Assembly (NCBI RefSeq): GCF_007970185.1
Contig: NZ_CP042431.1
Location: forward strand, 372,001-436,000
Direction of reading: 5' to 3'
DNA length: 64,000 nucleotides
DNA from: Pseudobacter ginsenosidimutans
GTDB taxonomy: Bacteria > Bacteroidota > Bacteroidia > Chitinophagales > Chitinophagaceae
The notes beneath the pieces are model-generated. The model did not search any database. It had not been told where the DNA came from and was given only the letters and a program-made list of their open reading frames with translations. How positions within the stretch are numbered: the stretch's first letter is position 1; every line of letters starts with the position of its first letter. The position numbers and the translations under genes were made by a program. Shown piece after piece: positions 1 through 9,182 of this stretch.

Positions 1-1
1 T

Positions 2-1147
2 CCATTGACCGGAGCTGTATCCGTGCCCATCTATCAGACTTCCACCTTCGTGCAGGATGCACCGGGTGTGAATAAAGGGTACGACTATGCGCGCAGCGGT
101 AATCCCACACGCGCCACACTGGAATCACTGATCGCGCAGCTCGAAGGCGGCGCAACCGGCCTCGCATTCGCATCAGGTCTCGCAGCCATCGACGCCGTTG
201 CCAAACTTCTCAAAACAGGAGACGAGATCGTTGCTGTAGATGATATCTATGGCGGCGCCTACCGCCTCTTCACACAGGTGTATGAACAATTCGGTATCAA
301 GATCAATTTTGTTGACACATCCGATCCCGCCAAAGTACTGGATGCCATCACACCAAAAACAAAACTGATCTGGCTGGAAACACCTACCAATCCCACTTTG
401 AAGATCTCAGACATCGAAGCCATTGCGAAGATCGCCAAAGCAAGCAATGCCTGGCTTTGTGTTGACAATACTTTCGCTACTCCCGCCCTGCAACAACCGC
501 TGTTGCTCGGAGCCGATATTGTTGTACACTCTGCCACAAAATATCTCGGAGGCCATAGCGATCTGATCGCCGGACTGGTAGTAACCAAGGATCCCGAGCT
601 CGGCGCACGCATCAAATTCTATCAGAATGCAACCGGTAATATCCTCGGGCCATTCGACAGCTGGCTGGTGATCCGCGGCATCGAAACATTACACCTCCGC
701 ATCCGCCAGCACAGTGAAAGCGCACTCGCAATTGCAAAATACCTGGAGCAGCATCCTGCAGTTGACAAAGTGTATTATCCCGGCCTCGCATCACATCCCA
801 ATCACGCAACAGCTAAAAAGCAATCTAAAGGTTTTGGCGGTATCGTAAGCTTCTCACTGAAGCAGGACCATCTCGATGCAGCCACTGCACTGGTTACATC
901 CACTAAATTATTCAAGCTGGCCGAAAGCCTCGGCGGCATCAAGAGCCTTGTGAGCCATCCGGCCAGCATGACGCATAAATCCATCCCCGCTGAAAAGCGC
1001 CAGGCGGCGGGTGTTTCAGACAGCCTCATCAGACTCAGTCTCGGACTCGAAGATGTTCAGGACCTGATCAGCGATCTCGATCAAGCATTCAATACCAGCG
1101 CTGCCAAACTCGAAAAATCAAATACTCATCAAGTAGCAGCCTGTTAA
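2..1147 (+). CDS. PLP-dependent trans-sulfuration enzyme (cystathionine gamma-synthase/lyase type), 5' end outside window
   Basis: Member of the Cys/Met metabolism PLP-dependent family, which makes or cleaves cystathionine, or adds sulfide to an activated homoserine. Visible family motifs, numbered from the first in-window TTG at position 5, are YARSGNPTR (28-36) for the PLP phosphate, ETPTNPT, DNTFATP and [13 protein letters not shown]179 in the last motif is the expected Schiff-base lysine. The frame is open to the left edge, and the N-terminus expected before TGAVSVPIY is missing, so the true start lies outside. The next genes, a QueF-like protein after 12 nt and homoserine dehydrogenase, run in the same direction, which suggests a homoserine-to-methionine operon. 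Motifs alone do not separate synthase, lyase and sulfhydrylase; the synthase is favoured by context. Confidence 0.9.
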   Translation, partial: PLTGAVSVPIYQTSTFVQDAPGVNKGYDYARSGNPTRATLESLIAQLEGGATGLAFASGLAAIDAVAKLLKTGDEIVAVDDIYGGAYRLFTQVYEQFGIKINFVDTSDPAKVLDAITPKTKLIWLETPTNPTLKISDIEAIAKIAKASNAWLCVDNTFATPALQQPLLLGADIVVHSATKYLGGHSDLIAGLVVTKDPELGARIKFYQNATGNILGPFDSWLVIRGIETLHLRIRQHSESALAIAKYLEQHPAVDKVYYPGLASHPNHATAKKQSKGFGGIVSFSLKQDHLDAATALVTSTKLFKLAESLGGIKSLVSHPASMTHKSIPAEKRQAAGVSDSLIRLSLGLEDVQDLISDLDQAFNTSAAKLEKSNTHQVAAC

Positions 1148-1159
1148 GTTTCAAATATT

Positions 1160-1600
1160 ATGAGCCAGGAAATAATCAAAACGTACAAAGACATCGACCG
1201 GACCATTTTGAAAGGCATCCCGAACCCTACAGACCAGGCGTACGAGATCAAGATCAAAATCCCCGAATTCACCTTCCTCGGTGTAAAAGAGCAACCGGAC
1301 TTTGCAGTGATCTACCTCACCTTCTATCCCGGAAAAAAAGTGATAGAACTGAAATCACTCAAACAATACATCTTCCAGCTGCGAAACATCGTTGCCTCCT
1401 ACGAGCGACTGATCAATATCATTTATGATGATCTCCAGGCAGCTTACGAACCAGCGCGAATGCGGCTCGTAATGATCTGCAATCCCAGAGGCGGCATCAG
1501 CTCCAAGCTGACTATCGACTCAGACTGGAAGATCCGCGGCGGAAAAGAAGCCTTCAATGACTGGAAACTCATTGAAGACGAATGGGAAGTAACCATGTAA
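1160..1600 (+). CDS. QueF-like T-fold protein lacking the catalytic cysteine
   Basis: 146 aa. It resembles type I QueF, the NADPH-dependent nitrile reductase that turns preQ0 into preQ1 in queuosine synthesis. Matching blocks are PEFTFLG (35-41), QPDFA (45-49), ELKSLKQYIFQLRN (63-76) and NPRGGIS (108-114). In canonical QueF the first block reads FTSLCPKTGQPDFA and its Cys forms the thioimide with substrate. Here one residue is missing and Gly41 stands at the Cys position. The conserved His of the FHE motif is Tyr81, while the following Glu82 is kept. The only Cys is 107, beside PRGG. The protein may be a non-reducing paralog, for instance a binding or regulatory protein. It sits 12 nt after the trans-sulfuration gene and 39 nt before homoserine dehydrogenase. 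Confidence 0.75.
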   Translation: MSQEIIKTYKDIDRTILKGIPNPTDQAYEIKIKIPEFTFLGVKEQPDFAVIYLTFYPGKKVIELKSLKQYIFQLRNIVASYERLINIIYDDLQAAYEPARMRLVMICNPRGGISSKLTIDSDWKIRGGKEAFNDWKLIEDEWEVTM

Positions 1601-1639
1601 TCTGTATCTAATAAAACACTCAATATATAATCATCAACG

Positions 1640-2896
1640 ATGGACGCACACAAACAATTGACGATCGGCTTATTCGGTTTTGGCGTAGTGGGCGAAGGAC
1701 TTTACAAAGTGCTGCAGCAAACGCCTTCACTGAAAGCCAGCATAAAGAAGGTATGTATCAAGAACCCGGAAAAGAAACGCAACGCACCCGATTCTCTCTT
1801 CACAACAGATAAAGACGTTCTGCTCAATGATCCCGAGATCAATGTGATCGTGGAAGTGATCAATGAATCCGAGAATGCTTTCCATATCGTTTCCACTGCT
1901 CTGAAGAATGGAAAAGATGTTGTAAGCGCCAGCAAGAAAATGATTGCAGAACACCTGCCTGAATTGCTGGAACTGCAAAAACAAACAGACCGCTCCTTCC
2001 TCTGCGAAGCCGCCGCCTGTGCGTCTATTCCCGTGATCCGCAACCTGGAAGAGTATTACGATAACGATCTCCTCCATTCTATCAAGGCTATCGTGAATGG
2101 CTCAACCAACTTCATCCTCACCAAGATGTTCGAAGAAAACCTGAGCTTCCGCGATGCTCTCATCCTGGCGCAACAGCTCGGCTTTGCTGAATCCGATCCC
2201 ACACTGGATGTGGAAGGATATGACGCCGTGAACAAATGGGCCTTCCTTCTCACGCACGCTTATGGCATCATCGAACATCCCGACAATATCGTGTTCAATG
2301 GTATCCAGAACGTACAGGCAGGAGACGCCAATGTTGCCCGCGAAAAACATTACGATATCAAACTGGTAGCCCAGGCAAAAAAATTACAGAATGGAAAAGT
2401 GGCGGCCTTTGTACTGCCACAATTCATCAAACATGACGACCACCTCGCTTTCGTTAAGAACGAATACAATGGTGTGGTGATCGAGAGCGGATTTGCCGAC
2501 AAACAATTCTTCTACGGCAAAGGCGCAGGCAGCTTCCCTACAGCATCCGCTGTACTGAGCGACCTCTCCGCACTCCGCTACCAGTACAAATACGAATACA
2601 AAAAACTCTACCACCATACTCCGCAGGAACTCACCAACGATTTCTACGTGCGCGTATACGTTAGCTTCGACGACTGGAAATACATCCCCAAAGACAAGTT
2701 CGAGTGGATCGAAGAATGGCATGCAGAAACCGATCGAAAATACCTGGTTGGCGTGCTGAGCTTCGATGAGCTGCGCAGCAATAGCTGGTGGAGAGAAAAC
2801 AATACTTCATTGATCCTTTCGCCGGATGCCATCATCGAAGATGTGGAGATCAGGAAACTGAAAAAGAAAAGCCTGGAACTGGCAGGGATCGTATAG
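1640..2896 (+). CDS. hom: Stand-alone homoserine dehydrogenase
   Basis: 418 aa; reduces aspartate semialdehyde to homoserine with NAD(P)H. The N-terminal Rossmann motif GFGVVGEGL lies at residues 12-20. The catalytic region has the signature VNGSTNFILTKM and the ESDPTLDVEGYDAVNKWAF block with its conserved Asp and Lys. The usual GGGIP turn is replaced by AACASIP, so this is a divergent branch. The last 100 residues or so do not match the catalytic domain and are probably a small regulatory domain. A second homoserine dehydrogenase is fused in thrA at 23.0-25.4 kb. This copy, next to a trans-sulfuration enzyme, probably feeds methionine. A hairpin terminator follows 25 nt downstream. Confidence 0.88.
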   Translation: MDAHKQLTIGLFGFGVVGEGLYKVLQQTPSLKASIKKVCIKNPEKKRNAPDSLFTTDKDVLLNDPEINVIVEVINESENAFHIVSTALKNGKDVVSASKKMIAEHLPELLELQKQTDRSFLCEAAACASIPVIRNLEEYYDNDLLHSIKAIVNGSTNFILTKMFEENLSFRDALILAQQLGFAESDPTLDVEGYDAVNKWAFLLTHAYGIIEHPDNIVFNGIQNVQAGDANVAREKHYDIKLVAQAKKLQNGKVAAFVLPQFIKHDDHLAFVKNEYNGVVIESGFADKQFFYGKGAGSFPTASAVLSDLSALRYQYKYEYKKLYHHTPQELTNDFYVRVYVSFDDWKYIPKDKFEWIEEWHAETDRKYLVGVLSFDELRSNSWWRENNTSLILSPDAIIEDVEIRKLKKKSLELAGIV

Positions 2897-2920
2897 TGAT
2901 GTGATCGAATGATTGAATAA

Positions 2921-2949
2921 TAAAAGCCGGCAAGTTTTGCCGGCTTTTA
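2921..2949. terminator. Bidirectional intrinsic terminator between convergent genes
   Basis: Perfect 13-bp stem, 2921-2933 with 2937-2949, around the 3-nt loop GTT. The arm reads TAAAAGCCGGCAA, so both strands have A/T tracts flanking a GC core. It lies between the ends of hom (plus) and the thioredoxin gene (minus) and can serve both. Confidence 0.85.
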
Positions 2950-2961
2950 TGCTCTTCTCAA

Positions 2962-4200
2962 TTAATCACCGTACTTTTTTTTGTAGCCTTTGATCTGTTC
3001 GATCTGTCTTTCAATATTGGCAGTTGGTTTTCCTTCGCGTGCCATATAATCTTTCCACTCATGGCAGACAGCAAGGGCCTTTTCCCAATGATGATTCCTC
3101 CACAGGATATAGATGTATGTGCTGAAGTATTGTGGATTCCGGTTCCTGCTCAGCAACTCTTCCATCCATTGAATGCCTGCCAGCCCCTGGTCCTTTCCTC
3201 CGGTGTAATTGCCGAGCATACTTGAAAGCGAAACGGTGTAGCTATCATTTTTCTTTCCATATTTGGCAAGGAATGCCGATCCCCTTTTCATGTATTCATT
3301 GATGTCATCTTTTCCATTATTGTCCTTTGCATCGAATACATTATAGAATTCCGCATACTCATCATAGTAAGGATAATTCTTTGCTTTGAATTTCTTCATT
3401 TCAGCATTGAACTTTGTAAGATCCTTATTGATAAGCCCTGTATACTGAATTCCTTTGAAATACCAGAGATAAGTGGAAGCCAGAAAGCTGTCGATTGTTA
3501 CCTGACCAACGGACTTGTAAAAATCTTTCTTATTGTTTTCCATATACTCGAAAGGAACAGAGAAAGGCGCACTCTTCACCAATGCAAGCAAATCAAAAGT
3601 ATTTTTTGCAGCCTTCTCCTTTTTAGCCAGCGTTTTGAACCAGGTTTCAAAATCAGCAGTAGCTTTTTCGTTCCGGTAAGCCTTCTTCATTGTATTGAAG
3701 TAGTTCACCAGGAATGCATGCTCCCTATTGCCGTTCTCCCATTCATGTACCAGGGAAAGCTGATTGTTGTTGGGGTCCAGCGCTGTTTTGCCCAATTCGA
3801 TCAACCCTTTGCTATCCGGCGCACCAGCCATGGAATGGATATTGTTGCCTTCCGCATCCATGAACATCAAAGTAGGATATGCGTTGATCTTATATTTTTT
3901 CCCAACCAATTCTCCTGCGCCTTTATCATCACACTGCACTTTGCAGTTGATGAAATTGGAATTATAGTACGTTCCCACTTCAGGCAAAGGAAATACGGTA
4001 GTTGATAGTATTTTGCAGGGAGCACACCAGGAAGTATAAAAATCCACAAATACCATCTTCTTTTCAGACTTTGCTTTCGCCAGTGCGGAATCGAGGTTAT
4101 GCATGAATTCAATCCCCTGCGCATTTGATGCTGAGGAAATGAAAAGCAAGCTTGCTAAAAAAGCCAGCCTGCATTTTATGAAGTTGAAAGTAAGATTCAT
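2962..4200 (-). CDS. Secreted thioredoxin-fold protein
   Basis: 412 aa. The N-terminus is a signal peptide, with a hydrophobic run at about 10-25 and a likely cut after SNA. A thioredoxin domain follows (about 35-145) with the redox motif WCAPC (W58, C59, C62) and the cis-proline stretch NAYPTLMF. The C-terminal 250 residues are helical-looking and unassigned. It should act in the periplasm or at the envelope as a disulfide reductase or oxidase. It is the last gene of the first cassette downstream of SusC and SusD, 12 nt after the SusD stop. The second cassette ends in a different thioredoxin-type protein, so envelope redox proteins recur with these transporters. The client protein is unknown. 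Confidence 0.8.
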   Translation of the reverse strand: MNLTFNFIKCRLAFLASLLFISSASNAQGIEFMHNLDSALAKAKSEKKMVFVDFYTSWCAPCKILSTTVFPLPEVGTYYNSNFINCKVQCDDKGAGELVGKKYKINAYPTLMFMDAEGNNIHSMAGAPDSKGLIELGKTALDPNNNQLSLVHEWENGNREHAFLVNYFNTMKKAYRNEKATADFETWFKTLAKKEKAAKNTFDLLALVKSAPFSVPFEYMENNKKDFYKSVGQVTIDSFLASTYLWYFKGIQYTGLINKDLTKFNAEMKKFKAKNYPYYDEYAEFYNVFDAKDNNGKDDINEYMKRGSAFLAKYGKKNDSYTVSLSSMLGNYTGGKDQGLAGIQWMEELLSRNRNPQYFSTYIYILWRNHHWEKALAVCHEWKDYMAREGKPTANIERQIEQIKGYKKKYGD

Positions 4201-4212
4201 CTAATTCTCTTT

Positions 4213-5655
4213 TTACTTGTATGCTTCGTTCTGTTCCAGTTTAGGGTTTGCCATGATCTCGAGGCCTGGTATGGGGAACCATACATCACCGGCCTTCCAG
4301 GTGTTTGGCGGCGACACAGGTTTCAGTACAGCTTCTGCTTTATCCGTTCTTTTCAGATCGAACCAGCGATGACCGAATTCTGCAAAGAATTCAACACGGC
4401 GTTCCTGTTCGATAGCATTCAGCACTGCAGCCTGATCAGCAGCGATAGCAGGAAGCAGACCTGCACGTGTACGCACCACATCGAGATCCTGCTTTGCCGT
4501 CAGTAATTTCCCTGCACCCTGCCTTGCCCTCGCCTCACTGCGGATCAGGTACTGCTCGGCCAGTCTGAACATTACATAATATTCAGTTACTGCTCCGGTA
4601 GCAGCCTTATACTTTGCCGGGAAGGCCCATTTGGGATTATTCACGGGATCACTGAAGCCCACCCATTCCTGTTTGCGATCATCATCCGTTTCAAAAGCAT
4701 CGAGCATTGCCTGGGTGAGCTCGTAATTGGGACGGGTTGCACCCACTACCAGGAATTGCGAGCCCTCGGCAGTATTGAAATTGGCGCGTACCGGTTGCAA
4801 CTGCCAGATGGCTTCAGGACTGGCTTTTTTGAATACTTCATTCAAGGCAGGCAATCCTGTTCCGTATTTACCTGACTCAATGATCGCATTTGCTTCCATC
4901 TCTGCATCTTCCCATTTACCGAGATAGAGATAAGCGCGCGACAACAGTGCAGTGGCTGTATAAAGATTGGGACGCAGCCGCTCCGCAGTTGGATAAGTTT
5001 CTTTCAGCAAAGCTTTCGCATCTTTCAGATCTGTGATGATCTGTTCCCACACTCTTGCAGCGGGTGTTCTTGGCAGCAACATGTTTTCCTGGTAATTAGT
5101 CTGCAGTACCAGTGGCACATCTCCAAAGAGGTTCACGAAATAGAAATAACAGAAAGCGCGCATGAATTTCGCTTCTCCTTCCAACTGGGTTTTCACAGCA
5201 TCGGTCATACCTGTTGCATTAGTCAATCCCTGCAACACTTCATTGATACGATAAATATACCTGTAGCCATCTTTCCAGATGGTATGTACATAGATATTCT
5301 CCGGTGTCAGTTCATGATCTGTGTATTCCTGGAAAATGGGAGCCGTGGTATTGCTTTGTGTCCAGATCATTTCATTGGCCGACATGCCGGCGAGTGAGCT
5401 CATGGAGAAGCAAACGAAAGAGCCTGCATTACCATATTGATCGTTCATGATATCGATATAAACCGATAACATGGCGGAGGTAGCGGAATTATCGTTGGTG
5501 AATACCTTCTCTTTTGTAAGCTGATGCGGAGGGTCTTCCACTGCTACGAACTTCTCACAGGAACTGAGCAGCATTCCGGCAGCCAGGCAGGCAGCAAGCA
5601 GCCTGTTGCCGGCTCCGGAAAAAATATTATTGATGTTTGATGCTATTCTTTTCAT
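4213..5655 (-). CDS. SusD/RagB-type nutrient-binding outer-membrane lipoprotein
   Basis: 480 aa. The lipoprotein signal ends LLSSC with Cys33 as the lipidation site. The body has SusD/RagB features: a TPR-like helical N-terminal half and the C-terminal blocks RVEFFAEFGHRWFDLKRT and WFPIPGLEI followed by NPKLEQNEAY, which close most members. SusD proteins cap the SusC barrel from outside and bind the ligand. It lies 23 nt downstream of its SusC partner. Nothing in the sequence names the substrate; the locus has no glycoside hydrolase, so a glycan target should not be assumed. Confidence 0.9.
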   Translation of the reverse strand: MKRIASNINNIFSGAGNRLLAACLAAGMLLSSCEKFVAVEDPPHQLTKEKVFTNDNSATSAMLSVYIDIMNDQYGNAGSFVCFSMSSLAGMSANEMIWTQSNTTAPIFQEYTDHELTPENIYVHTIWKDGYRYIYRINEVLQGLTNATGMTDAVKTQLEGEAKFMRAFCYFYFVNLFGDVPLVLQTNYQENMLLPRTPAARVWEQIITDLKDAKALLKETYPTAERLRPNLYTATALLSRAYLYLGKWEDAEMEANAIIESGKYGTGLPALNEVFKKASPEAIWQLQPVRANFNTAEGSQFLVVGATRPNYELTQAMLDAFETDDDRKQEWVGFSDPVNNPKWAFPAKYKAATGAVTEYYVMFRLAEQYLIRSEARARQGAGKLLTAKQDLDVVRTRAGLLPAIAADQAAVLNAIEQERRVEFFAEFGHRWFDLKRTDKAEAVLKPVSPPNTWKAGDVWFPIPGLEIMANPKLEQNEAYK

Positions 5656-5678
5656 AATTGCAACTTGAATGGGTCTGA

Positions 5679-8600
5679 TTAAAAAACAACCTGTACGCCA
5701 ACAGTGATCAGTCTGATGGGAGGCATACTGGAAAGGTTCATCGTTTCAGGATCACTGATCTTGTATGATGTGAAAGTGAGCAGGTTCTGCCCCTGAACAT
5801 ACACTCTCAGATCCTGCGCTTTCATTTGCTGCACAATGGATTTATTGAAGCGATAGGAAAGCGAGAGATTCCTCAGTCTGATATAGGAAGCATCAACGAT
5901 ACGCGCTTCGGAATAGTTAGCATAATAGCTGTAGGTTGTTACAGCAGTGCCGGTTGTAGAGTATTTCTGAACATCAGTATTGTCGCCGGGCTTTTGCCAG
6001 CGGGCCAGCATTTCAACCGGCTGGTTGGTGCGGCCGCCCGGAGCCTGGAACAGCAGACTGCTTCTTCCTTTCTGTTTGTTGAAATGGAAAAAGAAGTCGA
6101 GTGAGAAACCTTTGTACTCGATGGTGTTCTGCAATCCTCCGTAGAATTTCGGCGCCATATTGTTGATGGCCGTCTGGTCCCTGGGGGTTGACATACCTGC
6201 TAATTTATAAATGCCTGTTTCCGGATCAACACCATACATTGGGATCGATTTGTTGATAGTGATGGGCAAACCAATTACCAGTGAATTTGCATAGGAAGTA
6301 TTCTCAAGTCCCGGATAAGCGATCAATTTATTCTTTGGTAAGGAGATATTGAAAGATGTTTTCCAGCTGAAATCTTTTTGCCGGATATTGGTAGTGTTCA
6401 ACATCAGCTCCCAGCCATTGTTCTGGATGATGGCGTCCCTGTTGGCAGTGATGTTCAGAAAGCCAACCTGTGCAGGCAGCACAAGACCTGTCAACTGATT
6501 ATCCGTTCTGTTGAGGTAGTAGTCGGCACTGAAGAAGATCCTGTCCTGCAAAAATGATAACTCGATGGCTGCTTCCCATTTCCTGTTCCGTTCCCAGGCA
6601 AAATCAGGATTGTATAATTTTGAAGGGAGCAATCCATTCAGATTTTGATAAGGAATAGCTGCAGTAGTAGCGCTCCATAAAGGCAGATACTGATAATCTC
6701 CGATACGGTCGTTGCCGGTAACACCCATACTTGCTCTTAACTTACCGAAATGCAGGAAATGGATATCTTTCATGAAGCCCTCTTCTGTGAAAACCCAGGC
6801 TGCGCCAACAGCGCCAAAATTACCGAACTGCTTGCCCGGACCGAACCTGCTGGAACCGTCGCGGCGGGCTGAGAAATTGAGCAGGTATTTACTATCCCAG
6901 TTGTAGTTGATACGTCCGAACAATGCTGCATAATGGTATTTGCTGAAAGAATTGGAAACTGCTTTGGAAGAAGCGAGTCCGGGGAATTCCATCAGGTCAT
7001 CATTGGAAAAGCCTGTGGCGGTAATGGAAGTACCTTCATTCAATTGTTCCTGGAAACTCGCACCTACCATTACCTGCAGTTTTCCCAATCCCAGTTTCTT
7101 AGTGTATTCTGCCTGTGGCTCGATGATCCAGTTCTTGTGGATCTGATCATAAAAATCAGCAGAGCTGGTAGGGTTAACGCCATAAGGACTTTGTGCTTTC
7201 AACGGATTGGCCGTACGCTGATCCAGGGTCATTGCTGTGTAACCCGCATCCAGCCTCAACTGCAGACCTTCCATCACATTGTACTTCAGGTTCAGGTTAC
7301 CGATCAGGTTGTCCGTTTTTCCAACATAGGTCTTATAGAGATTGGCCATCGGATTGAGGAAATTGATCCCTTTATCTCTCCAAACCAGATTGCCCTGCTC
7401 ATCATATGGTTGAGGGGAATTGGGCAGGGTATTGAGTAACTGCGTGAGATCAGTTGTGATGATATTATTCTTGTCTGAACTGTAACCAACATTGAAAGCA
7501 ACCTGGAACTTATTATCCTGTGAACGATGCTGGAAATTTGAACGGAAGCTAACCCTGTCGTCGTGCATATTGCCGGTAAAAACGGGAGATTCACGATGAT
7601 AGCCTGCCGCTATGGAGAATTGCGTTTGCTGGCTGCCGCCTGATAATCTCACCTGAGCATCTGTGCTTCTTGCTTTATTGCCCAGCAATGTTTTGCTCCA
7701 ATCTGTATAGCGTGTAGTATCCCAGAGCGTGAGATCCGGTGCATTGGTTTCATTGGGTGTGAGATTATCATTCTTCAAAGCTTCCAGCCTCATGGCCACA
7801 TATTCTTTTGTGTTCATGAACTCCGGCAGCCTGGTGGGCCTTCCCCACCCCGTATAGAAACTGGCATCTACTGAAGCCTTCCCGGATTTCGCTTTTCTGG
7901 TTGTGATCAATACCACACCGTTGGCGCCTCTTGAGCCGTAGATGGCCGTAGCATCGGCATCTTTCAATACTTCAATACTTTCAATATCTGCGGGATTGAT
8001 AGCAACGAAAGGATTGGTACGAACATTGGCATTGATCAAACCTCCGAGAGATTGTGCAGTAATGCCACTGGCGAATGTTACACTGGAAAGCGAGTGGGCA
8101 AAGGGAACTCCATCTATCACATACAATGGATCGGAAGACGCTCCCAATGAATTCTTACCACGGATCACCACACTAACGGGAGCCCCTGCCAACCCGCCTG
8201 TCTGTGCAATCTGCACCCCGGGCAATCTGCCACCCAGGGCCAGCAATGGATTGTCTACAGGCTGTTTGCGGATATCTTCCCCTTTCATTTTGGCAACAGT
8301 ACCAGTATTCATTCTTACCGTGGTAGTTCCATAAGCGATCACCTGAATTTCATCGAGCTTTGAATTGCTCAATGGCAGTTGAAAAGTGAGATCAGCTATT
8401 TCAGTTGCCGGGTCTTGTTTTGCTTTTTCGATAATCGCCGCAGATATTTTTAACTCACGGGTATCGTAGCCAACGAATGACACCAACAATACATCACCCT
8501 CTTTCACCTGGATCCTGAATCTTCCTTCCGCATCGGTCATTACCGATGATTTTCCATTCTTAACCATCACGGAAGCGCCGCCAAGCGGTTTACCATCGGC

Positions 8601-9038
8601 AGATAATACGCGTCCGGAAACAGGCTGCAGGTCCTGCACATACAGGAGTTCAGAGATCGGAGAACTGATCACAGGTTTTGCAGAGATGAAAATACTATTT
8701 CCTTTGATGATATACTTGAGGGGCTGGCCGCGGAATACATCAGCCAGGAATTTGTCGAGAGGAGTATTCACAGCTTTGATGCTTACAGGTTTGGCTGTAC
8801 GCAACAATTGTTCAGTATACATGAATACGAAGCTGGTCTGCTTTTCAACAGAGCCGATCACTTTTTCGAGAGAAACATCCTTACCCGAAAAACTGATCTG
8901 TTGCGAAACGGCATTCGCAGCAACAGACATGATTCCAGCCATTAGAAAGAATGCAGTTAGTTTCATTACTAACAGAAATTTGGTGACGCGCCGATACCTC
9001 CAGCAGGTTGCCGGCATGCAAATCGAGACATTTTGCAT
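5679..9038 (-). CDS. SusC/RagA-type TonB-dependent transporter with STN domain
   Basis: 1119 aa from the ATG at 9038. The frame is open upstream to 9098, but the start at MQNVSICMP matches the MQ... start of the paralog at 17445, and both read TTATGCAAAA. Order: signal region, STN/secretin-like domain (about 45-115), carboxypeptidase-regulatory-like fold, TonB plug with the segment DPLYVIDGVPF, and a 22-strand-type barrel ending in the aromatic VQVVF. The STN domain contacts FecR in the periplasm to signal ligand import. FecR and a (broken) sigma gene lie just upstream, in the usual order for an autoregulated transporter. It imports an unknown ligand with the SusD encoded next. Confidence 0.92.
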   Translation of the reverse strand: MQNVSICMPATCWRYRRVTKFLLVMKLTAFFLMAGIMSVAANAVSQQISFSGKDVSLEKVIGSVEKQTSFVFMYTEQLLRTAKPVSIKAVNTPLDKFLADVFRGQPLKYIIKGNSIFISAKPVISSPISELLYVQDLQPVSGRVLSADGKPLGGASVMVKNGKSSVMTDAEGRFRIQVKEGDVLLVSFVGYDTRELKISAAIIEKAKQDPATEIADLTFQLPLSNSKLDEIQVIAYGTTTVRMNTGTVAKMKGEDIRKQPVDNPLLALGGRLPGVQIAQTGGLAGAPVSVVIRGKNSLGASSDPLYVIDGVPFAHSLSSVTFASGITAQSLGGLINANVRTNPFVAINPADIESIEVLKDADATAIYGSRGANGVVLITTRKAKSGKASVDASFYTGWGRPTRLPEFMNTKEYVAMRLEALKNDNLTPNETNAPDLTLWDTTRYTDWSKTLLGNKARSTDAQVRLSGGSQQTQFSIAAGYHRESPVFTGNMHDDRVSFRSNFQHRSQDNKFQVAFNVGYSSDKNNIITTDLTQLLNTLPNSPQPYDEQGNLVWRDKGINFLNPMANLYKTYVGKTDNLIGNLNLKYNVMEGLQLRLDAGYTAMTLDQRTANPLKAQSPYGVNPTSSADFYDQIHKNWIIEPQAEYTKKLGLGKLQVMVGASFQEQLNEGTSITATGFSNDDLMEFPGLASSKAVSNSFSKYHYAALFGRINYNWDSKYLLNFSARRDGSSRFGPGKQFGNFGAVGAAWVFTEEGFMKDIHFLHFGKLRASMGVTGNDRIGDYQYLPLWSATTAAIPYQNLNGLLPSKLYNPDFAWERNRKWEAAIELSFLQDRIFFSADYYLNRTDNQLTGLVLPAQVGFLNITANRDAIIQNNGWELMLNTTNIRQKDFSWKTSFNISLPKNKLIAYPGLENTSYANSLVIGLPITINKSIPMYGVDPETGIYKLAGMSTPRDQTAINNMAPKFYGGLQNTIEYKGFSLDFFFHFNKQKGRSSLLFQAPGGRTNQPVEMLARWQKPGDNTDVQKYSTTGTAVTTYSYYANYSEARIVDASYIRLRNLSLSYRFNKSIVQQMKAQDLRVYVQGQNLLTFTSYKISDPETMNLSSMPPIRLITVGVQVVF

Positions 9039-9182
9039 AATTTTGCAATGTTTGGGTGATGAATAAGCAGTCCAGAAGACTATATATGAGTTGCCCAACC
9101 GCCGGCCAGAGATGTGACAGCATTTCTGGCTTTTTGTTGAACTACTGTTCTAACAACATTATTTCAAGGGATGGTATAATGA

